Numbered from the stretch's first letter, positions 32,965 to 41,872 are shown. The stretch: DNA of 41,927 bases from Lamprocystis purpurea DSM 4197 (GCF_000379525.1 NZ_KB902531.1:1-41927); one strand, 5' to 3'. The notes: a model not told the origin generated them from the letters alone. Numbers and translations: made by a program.

Positions 32965-33795
32965 ATGCAGCACATCAAACTGCTGAGCTACAATGTCCAA
33001 GGCGGAATCTACTCCCGTCGGTATAGTGACTATGTGACGAACAGTTGGAAGCACGTGCTGCCGCACCCGGAACGGATCGTCAATCTGGCACGGATCGCCC
33101 AATTGATTCAGCAGTTCGATGTGGTCGGACTGCAAGAGGTGGACGCCGGCAGCCTGCGCAGCGCCAACATCGACCAGATACAATATCTCGCGCGGCAGGG
33201 TGGCTTTCCTTACTGGTACCGCCAGATCAACCGCGACCTGGGACTTTTTGCTCAGCATAGCAATGGCTTGCTGAGCCGACTGCGGCCGGGTCCGGTCACC
33301 GAGCATAAGCTTCCGGGGCTGCCCGGCCGCGGCGCCGTGGTGGTGGAGATCCCGCTGGCGGATGGCGAGCAACTGGCGATCGGCATCGTCCACCTGGCCC
33401 TGGGTTGGCGGGCTCGCAAGCGTCAGCTCAGCTACCTGGCCGGTCTGGTGGAGGAGCATCCGCTGCTGGTGCTGATGGGCGACTTCAACTGCGGCAGCGA
33501 CTCACGCAGTCTGCGGGCGATGGTCAAACGCACCGGGATGCAGGGGCTGGACTACAATCTGAAGACCTTTCCCAGTTGGCGCCCGCGGCACAATCTGGAT
33601 CACATCCTGGTGACTCAGCCGCTGCGGATCCTCAGTGCCCATGTGATCGATTATCCCCTGTCCGACCACCTCCCGCTCAGCATGACGCTGGGTCTGCCGG
33701 AGGGGCTGGGTTTTGCCGAGCCGGCTGACCTGCGCGGAACCCCGTTCAATCCTGTACATAAAAGTGACGCCAACCAAAGCCGCAAGCGTCGGTGA
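32965..33795 (+). CDS. Endonuclease/exonuclease/phosphatase-family hydrolase
   Basis: This 276-residue protein has the EEP fold motifs: Asn10 (LLSYNVQGG), Glu58 (VGLQEVDAG), His143 (GIVHLALG), Asp173 and Asn175 (LMGDFNCGS), and the terminal Asp234-His235 (YPLSDHLPLSM). These are the metal and catalytic residues of the exonuclease III/DNase I superfamily. No signal peptide is present. The exact substrate (nucleic acid or phosphoester lipid) cannot be told. Its 3' end overlaps the convergent zinc-ribbon gene by 50 bases. Confidence 0.85.
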   Translation: MQHIKLLSYNVQGGIYSRRYSDYVTNSWKHVLPHPERIVNLARIAQLIQQFDVVGLQEVDAGSLRSANIDQIQYLARQGGFPYWYRQINRDLGLFAQHSNGLLSRLRPGPVTEHKLPGLPGRGAVVVEIPLADGEQLAIGIVHLALGWRARKRQLSYLAGLVEEHPLLVLMGDFNCGSDSRSLRAMVKRTGMQGLDYNLKTFPSWRPRHNLDHILVTQPLRILSAHVIDYPLSDHLPLSMTLGLPEGLGFAEPADLRGTPFNPVHKSDANQSRKRR

Positions 33796-34312
33796 GCATA
33801 TCGATCAGCGGCGGCGTTGGTACCGCTTCGCCGGGGAAGACCTCCTCGACCAGGACGAACAGGCGTCCGAATCCGCCCTGTTCCTTCCAATCCCAGCGCC
33901 AGGGCGGACGGGTGTCGCCGCAGGCGGTGCAGGTGGTTTCCGGATGTGGGCGCTCCAGTTGCGCGATCATCCGGTCGCGCCAGTCGATGAGCCGGGCGCG
34001 GCAGTTCGGGCAGCGCGGCGGGCGGGTGTTGCGGCCATACAATAAGCGCGGTGCGGCGCTCAAAGTCGAAATCCGGACATGGCAGAACGCGGTGTGCGGG
34101 TCCGGCCCGGCCGCGGTGGGAACCACGACCGCGCAGCCGCTGAAGGCGAGCAGGCTCAGGAAATTGGCTCCGACGGCGTAAGCATGGGGATGGCCGGGCA
34201 GGGGGACGGCGATGAAGCCAGCCCGGGACAGCGTCTCGATCAGCACGCTTGCCGCGGGACCAGCGAGTGGATCGGCGGTCGTCAGAACCAGCCGTCCGGT
34301 GTGGTTGGGCAT
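33746..34312 (-). CDS. Uncharacterised zinc-ribbon protein
   Basis: This 188-residue protein has two CxxC pairs, Cys101/Cys104 (RCPNCRAR) and Cys128/Cys131 (TCTACGD), typical of a zinc ribbon. The N-terminal half (LVLTTADPLAGPAASVLIE, GHPHAYAVGANFLSLLAFSG) looks like an alpha/beta domain. I do not recognise the family. There is no signal peptide. It is convergent with, and overlaps, the EEP hydrolase and is divergent from the Sel1-lytic transglycosylase at 34425. Coding is supported by the ordered Cys pairs. Confidence 0.65.
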   Translation of the reverse strand: MPNHTGRLVLTTADPLAGPAASVLIETLSRAGFIAVPLPGHPHAYAVGANFLSLLAFSGCAVVVPTAAGPDPHTAFCHVRISTLSAAPRLLYGRNTRPPRCPNCRARLIDWRDRMIAQLERPHPETTCTACGDTRPPWRWDWKEQGGFGRLFVLVEEVFPGEAVPTPPLIDMLTDACGFGWRHFYVQD

Positions 34313-34424
34313 GACTGCATCCGTCGGGTTCGGGTAATATCGGGCATCCTAACAGATCGACGCTCCGGCTCCGTGACTCCTGCACGCCGCGACACCGGGG
34401 CGACACCGCGCGGACTTCCGTCAC

Positions 34425-35288
34425 ATGCGACAGGGCATCCTCAAGCGACTGTTGTGCCGGTTCTTGACTTGCTTGCTCGCGGGTCTGCCGATGGCCGGCG
34501 CCGCCGATGCGACTTTCGCCAAGGCGTATGCCGCGCTGGATAAACGTCAATTGACCGAATGGGGACGGCGCTTCGAGCATGGCGAGGGCCTCCCGCGGAA
34601 CCTGGATAACGCCATCCGGCTCTATTGCAAGGCGGCCAGGCAAGGCGACATCGAGGCCCAGTATTACCTCGGTTGGCTTTATGCCAACGGCAATGGGGTC
34701 AAGCGTGACGAGGAACTGGCGGCCGCCTGGCTGCATCTGGCGGCCGCGCAGCAGGACGCGCAGTCGAAACGGATCTTGAGTCGCCTGGGCTATTCGAGAA
34801 AGCCCAAGCGTGAACCCGTCTGCGCACTGACCGACGGTCGCGACGCGCTACGGCCGGCGCCGCCTCCGCTACCTCCGGCGCGGCGCGGCGCGGCGCGTCT
34901 CCAACCGGCCGCGGGGCCGCTTGCCGCGTTGGTGCGGGACCTGGCGAGTGAGTATCAGTTGGACCCGAATCTGGTCTTGGCCCTGGTCGAGGTTGAGTCT
35001 AATTTCAACCCGCGCGCCCAGTCACCGAAAAACGCCCAGGGCCTCATGCAACTGATCCCGGCGACCGCCGCGCGATTCGGAGTTCGCGATGTGTGGGATC
35101 CGGAGCAGAACCTGCGCGGCGGTATGGCCTATCTGCGGTGGTTGCTCGGCTACTTCAAAGGCGACCTGCGACTGGCTCTCGCGGGATACAACGCCGGCGA
35201 AGGGGCGGTGGATCGTCACGGCGGGGTGCCGCCCTTCGCCGAGACGCAATCCTATGTCGCCCGTATCATGGGGAAACTGGCACCCTGA
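34425..35288 (+). CDS. Sel1-repeat lytic transglycosylase
   Basis: This 287-residue periplasmic enzyme has a signal peptide (CRFLTCLLAGLPMAGAAD, about 11-28), two Sel1/TPR-like repeats (about 45-112; QYYLGWLYANGNGVKRDEEL) and a Slt domain (about 165-285). The catalytic Glu191 is in VEVESNFNP, followed by NAQGLMQLIPATAARFGV and LALAGYNAGEGAV, the soluble lytic transglycosylase signature. It cleaves peptidoglycan glycan strands to anhydromuropeptides. A paralogue of the same architecture lies at 37057-37923. Two methyltransferase genes lie between them. Confidence 0.9.
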   Translation: MRQGILKRLLCRFLTCLLAGLPMAGAADATFAKAYAALDKRQLTEWGRRFEHGEGLPRNLDNAIRLYCKAARQGDIEAQYYLGWLYANGNGVKRDEELAAAWLHLAAAQQDAQSKRILSRLGYSRKPKREPVCALTDGRDALRPAPPPLPPARRGAARLQPAAGPLAALVRDLASEYQLDPNLVLALVEVESNFNPRAQSPKNAQGLMQLIPATAARFGVRDVWDPEQNLRGGMAYLRWLLGYFKGDLRLALAGYNAGEGAVDRHGGVPPFAETQSYVARIMGKLAP

Positions 35289-35356
35289 GGCGACTGGAGC
35301 ACAGCCAATCCCCGGGGTTGCTCGATCCGGCGGACATCGTCTCAGGTTCGACTCGA

Positions 35357-36154
35357 ATGAACGGTTTGCACTTTAGCGTGTTGGTACTGGTCGGCCTGAC
35401 CAATCTGGTCCCGGCCGCGGCTGCGGTGGCGGCAGAGGACCGCGAACGGCCCACGGAGCCCGACACGGCGCCCGCGGCTCCGACCCGTTCAGTCCACAGC
35501 GACCGGGCGGTCAGCCCGTTGCTCAACCGTCACTACCAGGACGGGGACCCGCGCGAATGGACCCAGGTCTTCGAGCGGCCGGGGCGGGAAGTCTTCGACC
35601 AGCGCTTCAAGATCGTTCATGCGGTTCGACCTCACCCAGGGATGCGCATCGCTGATATCGGTGCCGGGACCGGGCTCTTTACGGTGCTGTTCGCGCGTGC
35701 GGTCGGACCGGACGGGGTGGTCTACGCGGTGGATACCTCGCCGAGTTTCGTTGCCGGCCTGCAGGACTTGGCCGCGCGCTATCGGGTCGACAATATCGTC
35801 CCGGCCGTCAGCACCCAGGAGGATACCCGCCTGCCGGCCGCGGGGATCGAACTGGCCTTCGTTTGCGATACCTATCACCACTTCGAGTACCCGCGTGCGA
35901 TGCTGGACTCGATCCATCAGGCCCTGGTCCCCGGCGGCGTGCTGATCATCATCGACTACCGCCGCCGTCCCGGCCTAAGTTCACCCTGGGTGATGCAACA
36001 CGTGCGCGCGGACCGCGACAGGGTGGTGGAGGAGGTCCGGCAGGCGGGGTTCCGGTTGGTCGAGGAGCCCGATTTCCTCACGGAAAACTATTTCCTGCGT
36101 TTCGAAAAACGCGGTGACGCTGCCGGGTCCGAGGCGGACCCGGACGCACCTTAG
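35357..36154 (+). CDS. SAM-dependent methyltransferase with signal peptide
   Basis: This 265-residue protein starts MNGLHFSVLVLVGLTNLVPAA, a standard signal peptide ending near AVAAED. The class I methyltransferase core follows: IADIGAGTGLFTVLFARAVG (SAM loop), VVYAVDTSP (acidic residue after strand 2) and GGVLIIIDYRR. The SAM site is complete, but the periplasm has no known SAM supply. A segment before the core (LLNRHYQDGDPREWTQVFER) precedes the first helix. The gene is 9 bases upstream of tpm. The ATG at 35357 is chosen because it alone produces the signal peptide; the frame is open upstream to 35093. Confidence 0.8.
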   Translation: MNGLHFSVLVLVGLTNLVPAAAAVAAEDRERPTEPDTAPAAPTRSVHSDRAVSPLLNRHYQDGDPREWTQVFERPGREVFDQRFKIVHAVRPHPGMRIADIGAGTGLFTVLFARAVGPDGVVYAVDTSPSFVAGLQDLAARYRVDNIVPAVSTQEDTRLPAAGIELAFVCDTYHHFEYPRAMLDSIHQALVPGGVLIIIDYRRRPGLSSPWVMQHVRADRDRVVEEVRQAGFRLVEEPDFLTENYFLRFEKRGDAAGSEADPDAP

Positions 36155-36163
36155 GAGGATCCC

Positions 36164-36832
36164 ATGAACCCCGACTTTTGGTTGGAGCGTTGGCAGCGCG
36201 GTGAAACCGGCTGGCACCGCGATGAAATCAACCGCCACCTGTGCGAGTTCTGGCCCCAGCTCGGCCTCCCGACCGGGACCCGGGTCCTGGTGCCCCTGTG
36301 CGGCAAGACCACCGACCTGCTGTGGCTCGCCAGCCGCGGAGACCGGGTGCTGGGGGTCGAGCTCAGCCAACTCGCCGTGGATGCCTTTTTCGCGGAGAAC
36401 GGCTTGAATCCCACGGTGACGCAGGTGTCCGGGTTCAGCCGTTACCGCGTCGATGAGATCGAAGTGCTCTGCGGCGATTTTTTCGATCTGCCCGCGGCGC
36501 TGCTCGACGACATCGGGGCCGTCTATGACCGGGCCGCCCTGATCGCTCTCCCGCCTGACCTGCGACTCCGCTACGCTGCCCATCTGGACACGTTGCTCCC
36601 GGCGCGGGTGCCGCATCTCCTGATTACCCTGGAATACGACCAGGCGCTGCGCTCCGGACCGCCGTTTTCGGTCCACACCCAGGAGATCGCGCAGTTGTTC
36701 GGGCAGCGCTACCGGCTGAGCGTGCTGGCGCAGCTCGATGTCCTCGACGAGTCACCGGGATGGCGCCAACAGGGGTTGACCGAACTGGTGGAACGGGTCT
36801 ATCGGCTGGATCCGGACATGGTCTTGGCGTAG
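36164..36832 (+). CDS. tpm: Thiopurine S-methyltransferase
   Basis: This 222-residue SAM-dependent enzyme methylates sulfur, selenium or tellurium compounds. The N-terminus MNPDFWLERWQRGETGWHRD is the TPMT family start. The SAM site is VLVPLCGKTTDLLWLASRG and VLGVELSQLA, with YDRAALIALPPDLR downstream. The start follows a strong AGGAGG-type site. The gene follows an exported methyltransferase by 9 bases. Its TAG stop lies inside the palindrome at 36829-36857. Confidence 0.95.
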   Translation: MNPDFWLERWQRGETGWHRDEINRHLCEFWPQLGLPTGTRVLVPLCGKTTDLLWLASRGDRVLGVELSQLAVDAFFAENGLNPTVTQVSGFSRYRVDEIEVLCGDFFDLPAALLDDIGAVYDRAALIALPPDLRLRYAAHLDTLLPARVPHLLITLEYDQALRSGPPFSVHTQEIAQLFGQRYRLSVLAQLDVLDESPGWRQQGLTELVERVYRLDPDMVLA

Positions 36833-36857
36833 GGGCGGGTTTGAAACCCGCCCCTAC
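36829..36857 (+). terminator. Palindrome overlapping the tpm stop codon
   Basis: GTAGGGGCGGGTTT-G-AAACCCGCCCCTAC is perfectly symmetric. The tpm TAG is bases 36830-36832, in its left arm. The same sequence type occurs after hemN (27469-27490). It probably ends or stabilises the tpm mRNA. Confidence 0.7.
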
Positions 36858-37009
36858 ATCCGGCGGCGTAACATGGTACACGGTCGTGCGCGCTCGTCCC
36901 GGCCGGCTGGAAAATGTATACTGCCCTGTGATGTTCGCCTCGCCGAACCGGCAAAGCGGACGTCTTTTCCCAGCGTCCAAGCTCGCATGCCGCGGTCACG
37001 GTGCATCTC

Positions 37010-37037
37010 ATCGGTGGCCGATCACGGCCTAACCGAT
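37010..37037 (+). other. Hairpin in the leader of the second lytic transglycosylase gene
   Basis: ATCGGTGGCCG-ATCA-CGGCC-TA-ACCGAT forms an 11-bp stem with a two-base bulge, ending 19 bases before the ATG at 37057. An additional GGACG/CGTCC pair lies at about 36959-36978. It may affect translation; no known riboswitch class was recognised. Confidence 0.45.
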
Positions 37038-37056
37038 CGAGTCTGACCAAAGGCAC

Positions 37057-37923
37057 ATGCACGCTCAAGCGCCAACTCGTCGGATAACGCGGATCGGCCT
37101 GCTGCTTGCCCTATTGGTCGCGCTGCCGGTCTGCGCCAAGGACCGGATCGGCGAGCAAGACAAAGACCCGGCCTTTGAAAAGGCGCTGCTCAGCAAGTCG
37201 CCGGCCAAACTCCTGGAGCTGGCCGCGCGCTATGAGAACGGCCGCGGCGTCACTCAGAACACCCGCAAGGCGGTTCAACTCTACTGCAAGGCCGCGGCCA
37301 AGGGTGCCACCCGAGCCGCGGTGCAGCTTGGCCAAATCTATGCTTTCGGACGCGGTATCTACCGTGATCAAGACCTGGCAGCCGCCTGGTTCTATCAGGC
37401 CGCCGGCAAACGGGACAGCACCGCGATCAACCTGCTCAAGGTGTTGAAGGTCGACGGAAAACCCAAGCGCGAGACGGAATGCCTGCTGGACCCGCCGTTG
37501 CCCCCCGCGGCGGCGGCCGGGCGCTTCGCGTCCCGCCCCCATCCGGCCAAGGGTAAGGTTGCCGAATTGGTGCGCCGGTTGGCCCCAGGTTACCAACTGG
37601 ACCCGGAGTTGGTGCTGGCGCTCATCGAGGCCGAATCCAATTTCAATCCCCGCGCACTCTCACCCAAGAACGCGCAGGGTCTGATGCAACTCATCCCCGC
37701 GACCGCCGAGCGTTTCGGTGTCCAGGACGCCTGGGACCCCGAGCAGAATCTGCGCGGGGGCATGGCCTACCTGCGCTGGCTGCTGGCGCGCTTCAAGGGG
37801 GACGTTGAACTCGCCCTGGCCGGTTATAACGCGGGGGAAGGTGCGGTCGAGCGCCATGGCGGCATCCCGCCCTATGCCGAGACCCGCGCCTATGTGACCC
37901 GCATCATCGCGCGCATCAATTGA
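37057..37923 (+). CDS. Sel1-repeat lytic transglycosylase, second paralogue
   Basis: This 288-residue protein has a signal peptide (GLLLALLVALPVCAKD, about 14-29), Sel1-like repeats (about 52-118; LAARYENGRGVTQNTRKAVQ) and a Slt domain with catalytic Glu193 (IEAESNFNPRA), NAQGLMQLIPATAERFGV and LALAGYNAGEGAV. It is very similar to the protein at 34425-35288 throughout the Slt domain but more divergent in the repeats and linker. It is preceded by a structured leader. The pair suggests local duplication. Confidence 0.9.
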   Translation: MHAQAPTRRITRIGLLLALLVALPVCAKDRIGEQDKDPAFEKALLSKSPAKLLELAARYENGRGVTQNTRKAVQLYCKAAAKGATRAAVQLGQIYAFGRGIYRDQDLAAAWFYQAAGKRDSTAINLLKVLKVDGKPKRETECLLDPPLPPAAAAGRFASRPHPAKGKVAELVRRLAPGYQLDPELVLALIEAESNFNPRALSPKNAQGLMQLIPATAERFGVQDAWDPEQNLRGGMAYLRWLLARFKGDVELALAGYNAGEGAVERHGGIPPYAETRAYVTRIIARIN

Positions 37924-38002
37924 CGGGGCTTCGTTGCGCGTCGCGAGCGGTTGATTCAGTTTCAGGTAATGTTCGGGGCAAGACCGGCAGCAGGGGGCTT
38001 CA

Positions 38003-38845
38003 ATGGGTTGGTGGGGCAAAGCGGTAGGCGGTACCTTGGGTCTGCTGGTCGGCGGACCCTGGGGGGCACTGGTGGGGGCGACCCTGGGTCATGGGCTGGA
38101 TCGCGGGGCGGCACAGGTGGACCTGTTCGGGCCGGTACGGGCCGCCGACCGCGCGCGCCTCCAGCAGGTGTTCCTGGAGACCACCTTCAAAGTCATGGGC
38201 CACCTCGCCAAGAGCGATGGTCGGGTCAGCGAGACCGATATCGCCTTTGCCGAGTCGGTCATGACGCGGATGGGCCTCGACGACTCCGGCCGACGTGCGG
38301 CTATCCGTCTCTTCCAGCAGGGCAAGTCGGAGAACTTCGTGCTCGCGCCCGCCGTGGCTGAATTTCGGCGCCTGAGCGCCGGTCAGGCCCAGTTGCACCT
38401 GCTCTTTCTTGAAATCCAATTGGCGGCGGCCTATGCGGGCGGGGCGCCGGCCCCGGCCGAGCGTCTGGTGCTGGAGCAAATCCGTGCCGGCTTGCAGATT
38501 CCCGCGGCCGGTTTCCGCCGGGTGGAGCGCTTGATCCAGATTCAGGCCCAGATTCTGGGCGGCGGGGGTGCCTGGCGCGGCGGCGGGGCCCGCGGTGAGC
38601 GTCCGGGCACGAACCAGCAACCGGCCGCCGGGTCCCTGTCAGGAGCCTATGCGGTCCTCGGCGTCACGCCCAAGGCAAGTGACGCCGAGGTCAAACGCGC
38701 CTATCGGCTTCTGATGAACCAGCACCACCCGGATAAGCTGGTCTCGCGCGGCGCACCCGCGGAGGCCCTCAAGATGGCCACCCAGAAGACGCAAGAGATA
38801 CGCAGCGCTTACGAGACCATCACCCGCGCACGCGCGGGGGGCTGA
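38003..38845 (+). CDS. djlA: DjlA-type co-chaperone (TerB domain plus J domain)
   Basis: This 280-residue protein has an N-terminal glycine-rich membrane segment (GGTLGLLVGGPWGALVGATL, about 9-28) with GxxxG-type dimer motifs. A TerB-like helical domain follows (about 55-175; HLAKSDGRVSETDIAFAE). The C-terminal J domain has HPD at 242-244, the DnaK-stimulating motif. The same architecture defines E. coli DjlA, an inner-membrane co-chaperone. AGGGGG precedes the ATG. Confidence 0.92.
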   Translation: MGWWGKAVGGTLGLLVGGPWGALVGATLGHGLDRGAAQVDLFGPVRAADRARLQQVFLETTFKVMGHLAKSDGRVSETDIAFAESVMTRMGLDDSGRRAAIRLFQQGKSENFVLAPAVAEFRRLSAGQAQLHLLFLEIQLAAAYAGGAPAPAERLVLEQIRAGLQIPAAGFRRVERLIQIQAQILGGGGAWRGGGARGERPGTNQQPAAGSLSGAYAVLGVTPKASDAEVKRAYRLLMNQHHPDKLVSRGAPAEALKMATQKTQEIRSAYETITRARAGG

Positions 38846-38950
38846 TCCGAGTGAAAATCTTCGGCGCTTGCGGTAGAGTGATGCGCTTGCCGGATCTCAA
38901 CCGCGGCCGACGCAGTCACAGCTCGGCCGGTGAAATACTTAGGGGTAACC

Positions 38951-39643
38951 ATGGCGCCTGATCTGATCGCACCCTCCATTCTCTCCGCGAACTTCGCGAA
39001 GCTCGGGGAAGATGTCGACAACGTGCTCGCCGCCGGGGCGGACATCGTCCACTTCGACGTCATGGACAACCACTATGTGCCGAATCTGACCATCGGTCCG
39101 CTGATTTGCGAGGCCCTGCGTAAGCATGGGGTGACGGCGCCCATCGACGTACATCTGATGGTCAAGCCGGTGGATCGCATCATCCCGGATTTCGCGGCAG
39201 CCGGCGCGACCTATATCACGTTCCACCCGGAAGCCAGCGAGCACATCGATCGCACCCTGCAACTCATCCACGCCGAGGGTTGCAAGGCCGGTCTGGTGTT
39301 CAATCCCGCCACACCCTTGTCCTATCTGGACTATGTGATGGACAAGGTCGACATGATCCTGCTCATGTCGGTCAATCCGGGCTTCGGCGGCCAGAGTTTC
39401 ATCCCCGCGGCGCTCGACAAGCTGCGGCAGGTGCGGAAACTGATCGACGATTCCGGATTGGCAATCCGTCTGGAGGTCGATGGCGGGGTGAAGGCCGACA
39501 ACATCGCCGAGATCAAGGCCGCCGGTGCCGACACCTTCGTCTCCGGCTCCGGTATCTTCGGCAAGCCGCGCGACGGCGACCCCCACCGTTACGACACCAT
39601 CATCCGCCAGATGCGCGAAGCGCTGGCGGCCGTGCGCGGCTGA
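38951..39643 (+). CDS. rpe: Ribulose-phosphate 3-epimerase
   Basis: This 230-residue TIM-barrel enzyme interconverts ribulose-5-phosphate and xylulose-5-phosphate in the pentose phosphate and Calvin cycles. Signatures are [28 protein letters not shown] (metal ligands and catalytic Asp), VNPGFGGQ and LEVDGGV. The start MAPDLIAPS has AGGGG just upstream; an in-frame start at 38930 is less likely. It begins the rpe-gph-trpE cluster. Confidence 0.97.
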   Translation: MAPDLIAPSILSANFAKLGEDVDNVLAAGADIVHFDVMDNHYVPNLTIGPLICEALRKHGVTAPIDVHLMVKPVDRIIPDFAAAGATYITFHPEASEHIDRTLQLIHAEGCKAGLVFNPATPLSYLDYVMDKVDMILLMSVNPGFGGQSFIPAALDKLRQVRKLIDDSGLAIRLEVDGGVKADNIAEIKAAGADTFVSGSGIFGKPRDGDPHRYDTIIRQMREALAAVRG

Positions 39644-39676
39644 CCCCGCGGTTGATTCGCCAGGAGTCCTGACCGG

Positions 39677-40351
39677 ATGCTGCGCCCCAAAATGATTTTG
39701 ATCGATCTGGACGGGACACTGGTCGACAGTGTTCCCGATCTGGCTTATTGCGTGGATGAAATGATGGTCCGGCTGGGGCGCCCGCCCCGCGGCGCGGCGG
39801 CGGTGCGCAACTGGGTCGGCAACGGGGTGGAGCGTCTGGTGCGGCGGGCCCTGATCGGGAAACTGGACGGTGAGCCGCCGGACGCCGATTACGCTCTTGC
39901 CTATCCGCTCTTCCTTGAGCTGTACAGCGAGAACACCTCCGGGCGTTCGATGCTGTACCCCGGCGTGCGTGAAGGGCTCGACTATCTGCGCGGCGCCGGC
40001 TATCCGCTCGGCTGTGTGACCAACAAGGCCGCGCAATTCACCCTGCCCCTGCTCAAAGACCTCGGGGTCCTGGACGATTTCGGCATCGTCGTGAGCGGAG
40101 ATACCCTGCCGGAAAAGAAGCCGCATCCGCTGCCCTTGCTCCACACCGCCCGGCACTTCGGGGTCGATCCCGCGGAGTCGCTGATGATCGGCGACTCGGT
40201 GAGTGACGTGAAGGCGGCGCGCGCGGCCGGTTTCAGCATCATCTGCACGAGCTATGGCTACAACCATGGTCAGGATATTCGTGAGGCCCACCCGGACGGT
40301 GTCATCGACTCGCTGGCTGAACTCAAAGGGCTTGTGGCCGGGGCGGCTTAG
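39677..40351 (+). CDS. gph: Phosphoglycolate phosphatase
   Basis: This 224-residue HAD-family phosphatase has the nucleophile motif DLDGTLVDS (Asp10, Asp12), the CVTNKAAQ motif 2 and the acidic MIGDSVSDV motif 4. It hydrolyses 2-phosphoglycolate, relevant to RuBisCO oxygenation and DNA repair. AGGAG lies 11 bases upstream. It follows rpe and precedes trpE by 9 bases, the common gammaproteobacterial order. Confidence 0.93.
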   Translation: MLRPKMILIDLDGTLVDSVPDLAYCVDEMMVRLGRPPRGAAAVRNWVGNGVERLVRRALIGKLDGEPPDADYALAYPLFLELYSENTSGRSMLYPGVREGLDYLRGAGYPLGCVTNKAAQFTLPLLKDLGVLDDFGIVVSGDTLPEKKPHPLPLLHTARHFGVDPAESLMIGDSVSDVKAARAAGFSIICTSYGYNHGQDIREAHPDGVIDSLAELKGLVAGAA

Positions 40352-40360
40352 GAGACCCCG

Positions 40361-41851
40361 ATGACTCCCGACGTATTTTCTGCCCTGGCCGATCAGGGCC
40401 ACAACCGTATTCCGCTCGTCTGTGAGGTCCTGGCGGACCTCGACACCCCGCTGAGCGTCTATCTCAAGCTGGCCGAAGGTCCGTACTCCTATCTCTTCGA
40501 GTCCGTGCAGGGCGGCGAGAAGTGGGGCCGCTATTCGATCATCGGGTTGCCCTGTCGCACCGTGCTCAAGGTGACCGGGACCCGGATCCAGGTCGAGCGC
40601 GACGGAGCGCTCATCGAGTCGGTCGAGACGGCCGACCCCCTGGCCTGGATCAGCGCCTTCCAGGCGCGCTTCCGGGTGGCGACCCATCAAGGCCTGCCGC
40701 GTTTCACCGGCGGTCTGGTCGGCTATTTCGGCTATGACACCATCCGCTATATCGAGCCGAAACTCGCCCGCTGCCCCAATCCGGACCAACTCGGTACTCC
40801 GGATTGTCTGCTTATGGTCTCGGACGAGGTGGTGGTGTTCGACAACCTCAGCGGCCGGATGTACATCATCCTGCACCTGGACCCGGTTGCCGGCGACACC
40901 CTGGAGTCCGGCCGCGAGCGGATGCGTGAGCTGATCGGGCGTATGCAGCGGGGTGCCCCGCGCCGGCCCGCGGCGGATGAGCGCCGGGTCCATGAGGGCG
41001 ACTTCGTTTCCGGTTTCACCCAGGACGGCTTCGAGTCAGCGGTCGACCGCATCAAGGCTTACATCCTGGAAGGGGACTGCATGCAGGTGGTGTTGTCCCA
41101 GCGGCTCTCGATTCCCTTCCAGGCCCGGCCGTTGGATCTGTACCGCGCCTTACGCGGACTCAATCCCTCACCTTACATGTATTTTCTCGATCTCGACGGG
41201 TTCCAGATCGTCGGCTCGTCCCCTGAGATCCTGACCCGGCTGGAGGATGGCGTGGTCACAGTCAGACCCATCGCCGGTACCCGCCGCCGTGGTTATACCG
41301 AGGCCGAGGACAAGGCGCTGGAAGTCGAACTGCTCGCCGACCCCAAGGAGCTGGCCGAGCACCTGATGCTGATCGACCTGGGCCGCAACGACACCGGCCG
41401 GGTGGCCGCGGTCGGTACCGTGCGCGTGACCGACCGCATGATCGTCGAGCGCTACTCGCACGTCATGCACATCGTCTCCAATGTGGTCGGCACACTGGCT
41501 GAAGGACTCACCGCCATGGACGTGTTGCGCGCCACCTTCCCCGCCGGCACCGTCTCCGGTGCGCCAAAAATCCGCGCCATGGAGATCATCGACGAATTGG
41601 AACCGGTCAAGCGCGGCATCTACTCCGGCGCCGTGGGCTATTTGGGCTGGAACGGCAACATGGACACCGCCATCGCCATCCGCACCGCCGTCATCAAGGA
41701 CGGCATCCTCCACATCCAGGCCGGCGCCGGCATCGTTGCCGATTCGGTGCCGGAACTCGAGTGGCAGGAGACCATGAACAAGGGCCGCGCCATCTTTCGC
41801 GCCGTGTCCCTGGCGGAGGCGGGCATCGACCGCAACAGTGTCGATTGCTGA
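40361..41851 (+). CDS. trpE: Anthranilate synthase component I
   Basis: This 496-residue enzyme makes anthranilate from chorismate, the first step of tryptophan synthesis. The N-terminal region has [20 protein letters not shown], the tryptophan feedback-site neighbourhood. The chorismate-binding domain has the [32 protein letters not shown] and [11 protein letters not shown] signatures. It is preceded by AGGAG and is the last gene in the window. trpG is expected beyond the end but is not visible. Confidence 0.97.
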   Translation: MTPDVFSALADQGHNRIPLVCEVLADLDTPLSVYLKLAEGPYSYLFESVQGGEKWGRYSIIGLPCRTVLKVTGTRIQVERDGALIESVETADPLAWISAFQARFRVATHQGLPRFTGGLVGYFGYDTIRYIEPKLARCPNPDQLGTPDCLLMVSDEVVVFDNLSGRMYIILHLDPVAGDTLESGRERMRELIGRMQRGAPRRPAADERRVHEGDFVSGFTQDGFESAVDRIKAYILEGDCMQVVLSQRLSIPFQARPLDLYRALRGLNPSPYMYFLDLDGFQIVGSSPEILTRLEDGVVTVRPIAGTRRRGYTEAEDKALEVELLADPKELAEHLMLIDLGRNDTGRVAAVGTVRVTDRMIVERYSHVMHIVSNVVGTLAEGLTAMDVLRATFPAGTVSGAPKIRAMEIIDELEPVKRGIYSGAVGYLGWNGNMDTAIAIRTAVIKDGILHIQAGAGIVADSVPELEWQETMNKGRAIFRAVSLAEAGIDRNSVDC

Positions 41852-41872
41852 GGCAGGCGGCGGCGCTTGGAG

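Noticed and set aside
36950-37056. Possible cyclic-di-GMP (GEMM) riboswitch before the lytic transglycosylase
   Set aside because: The leader has stems and a GGCAAAG string, but the conserved tetraloop and receptor arrangement of the class could not be found.
38939-40993. 684-codon open frame antisense to rpe, gph and trpE
   Set aside because: It spans three well-recognised genes and their intergenic gaps; a product across three operon genes is not credible. GC-rich DNA lacks stops in this frame.
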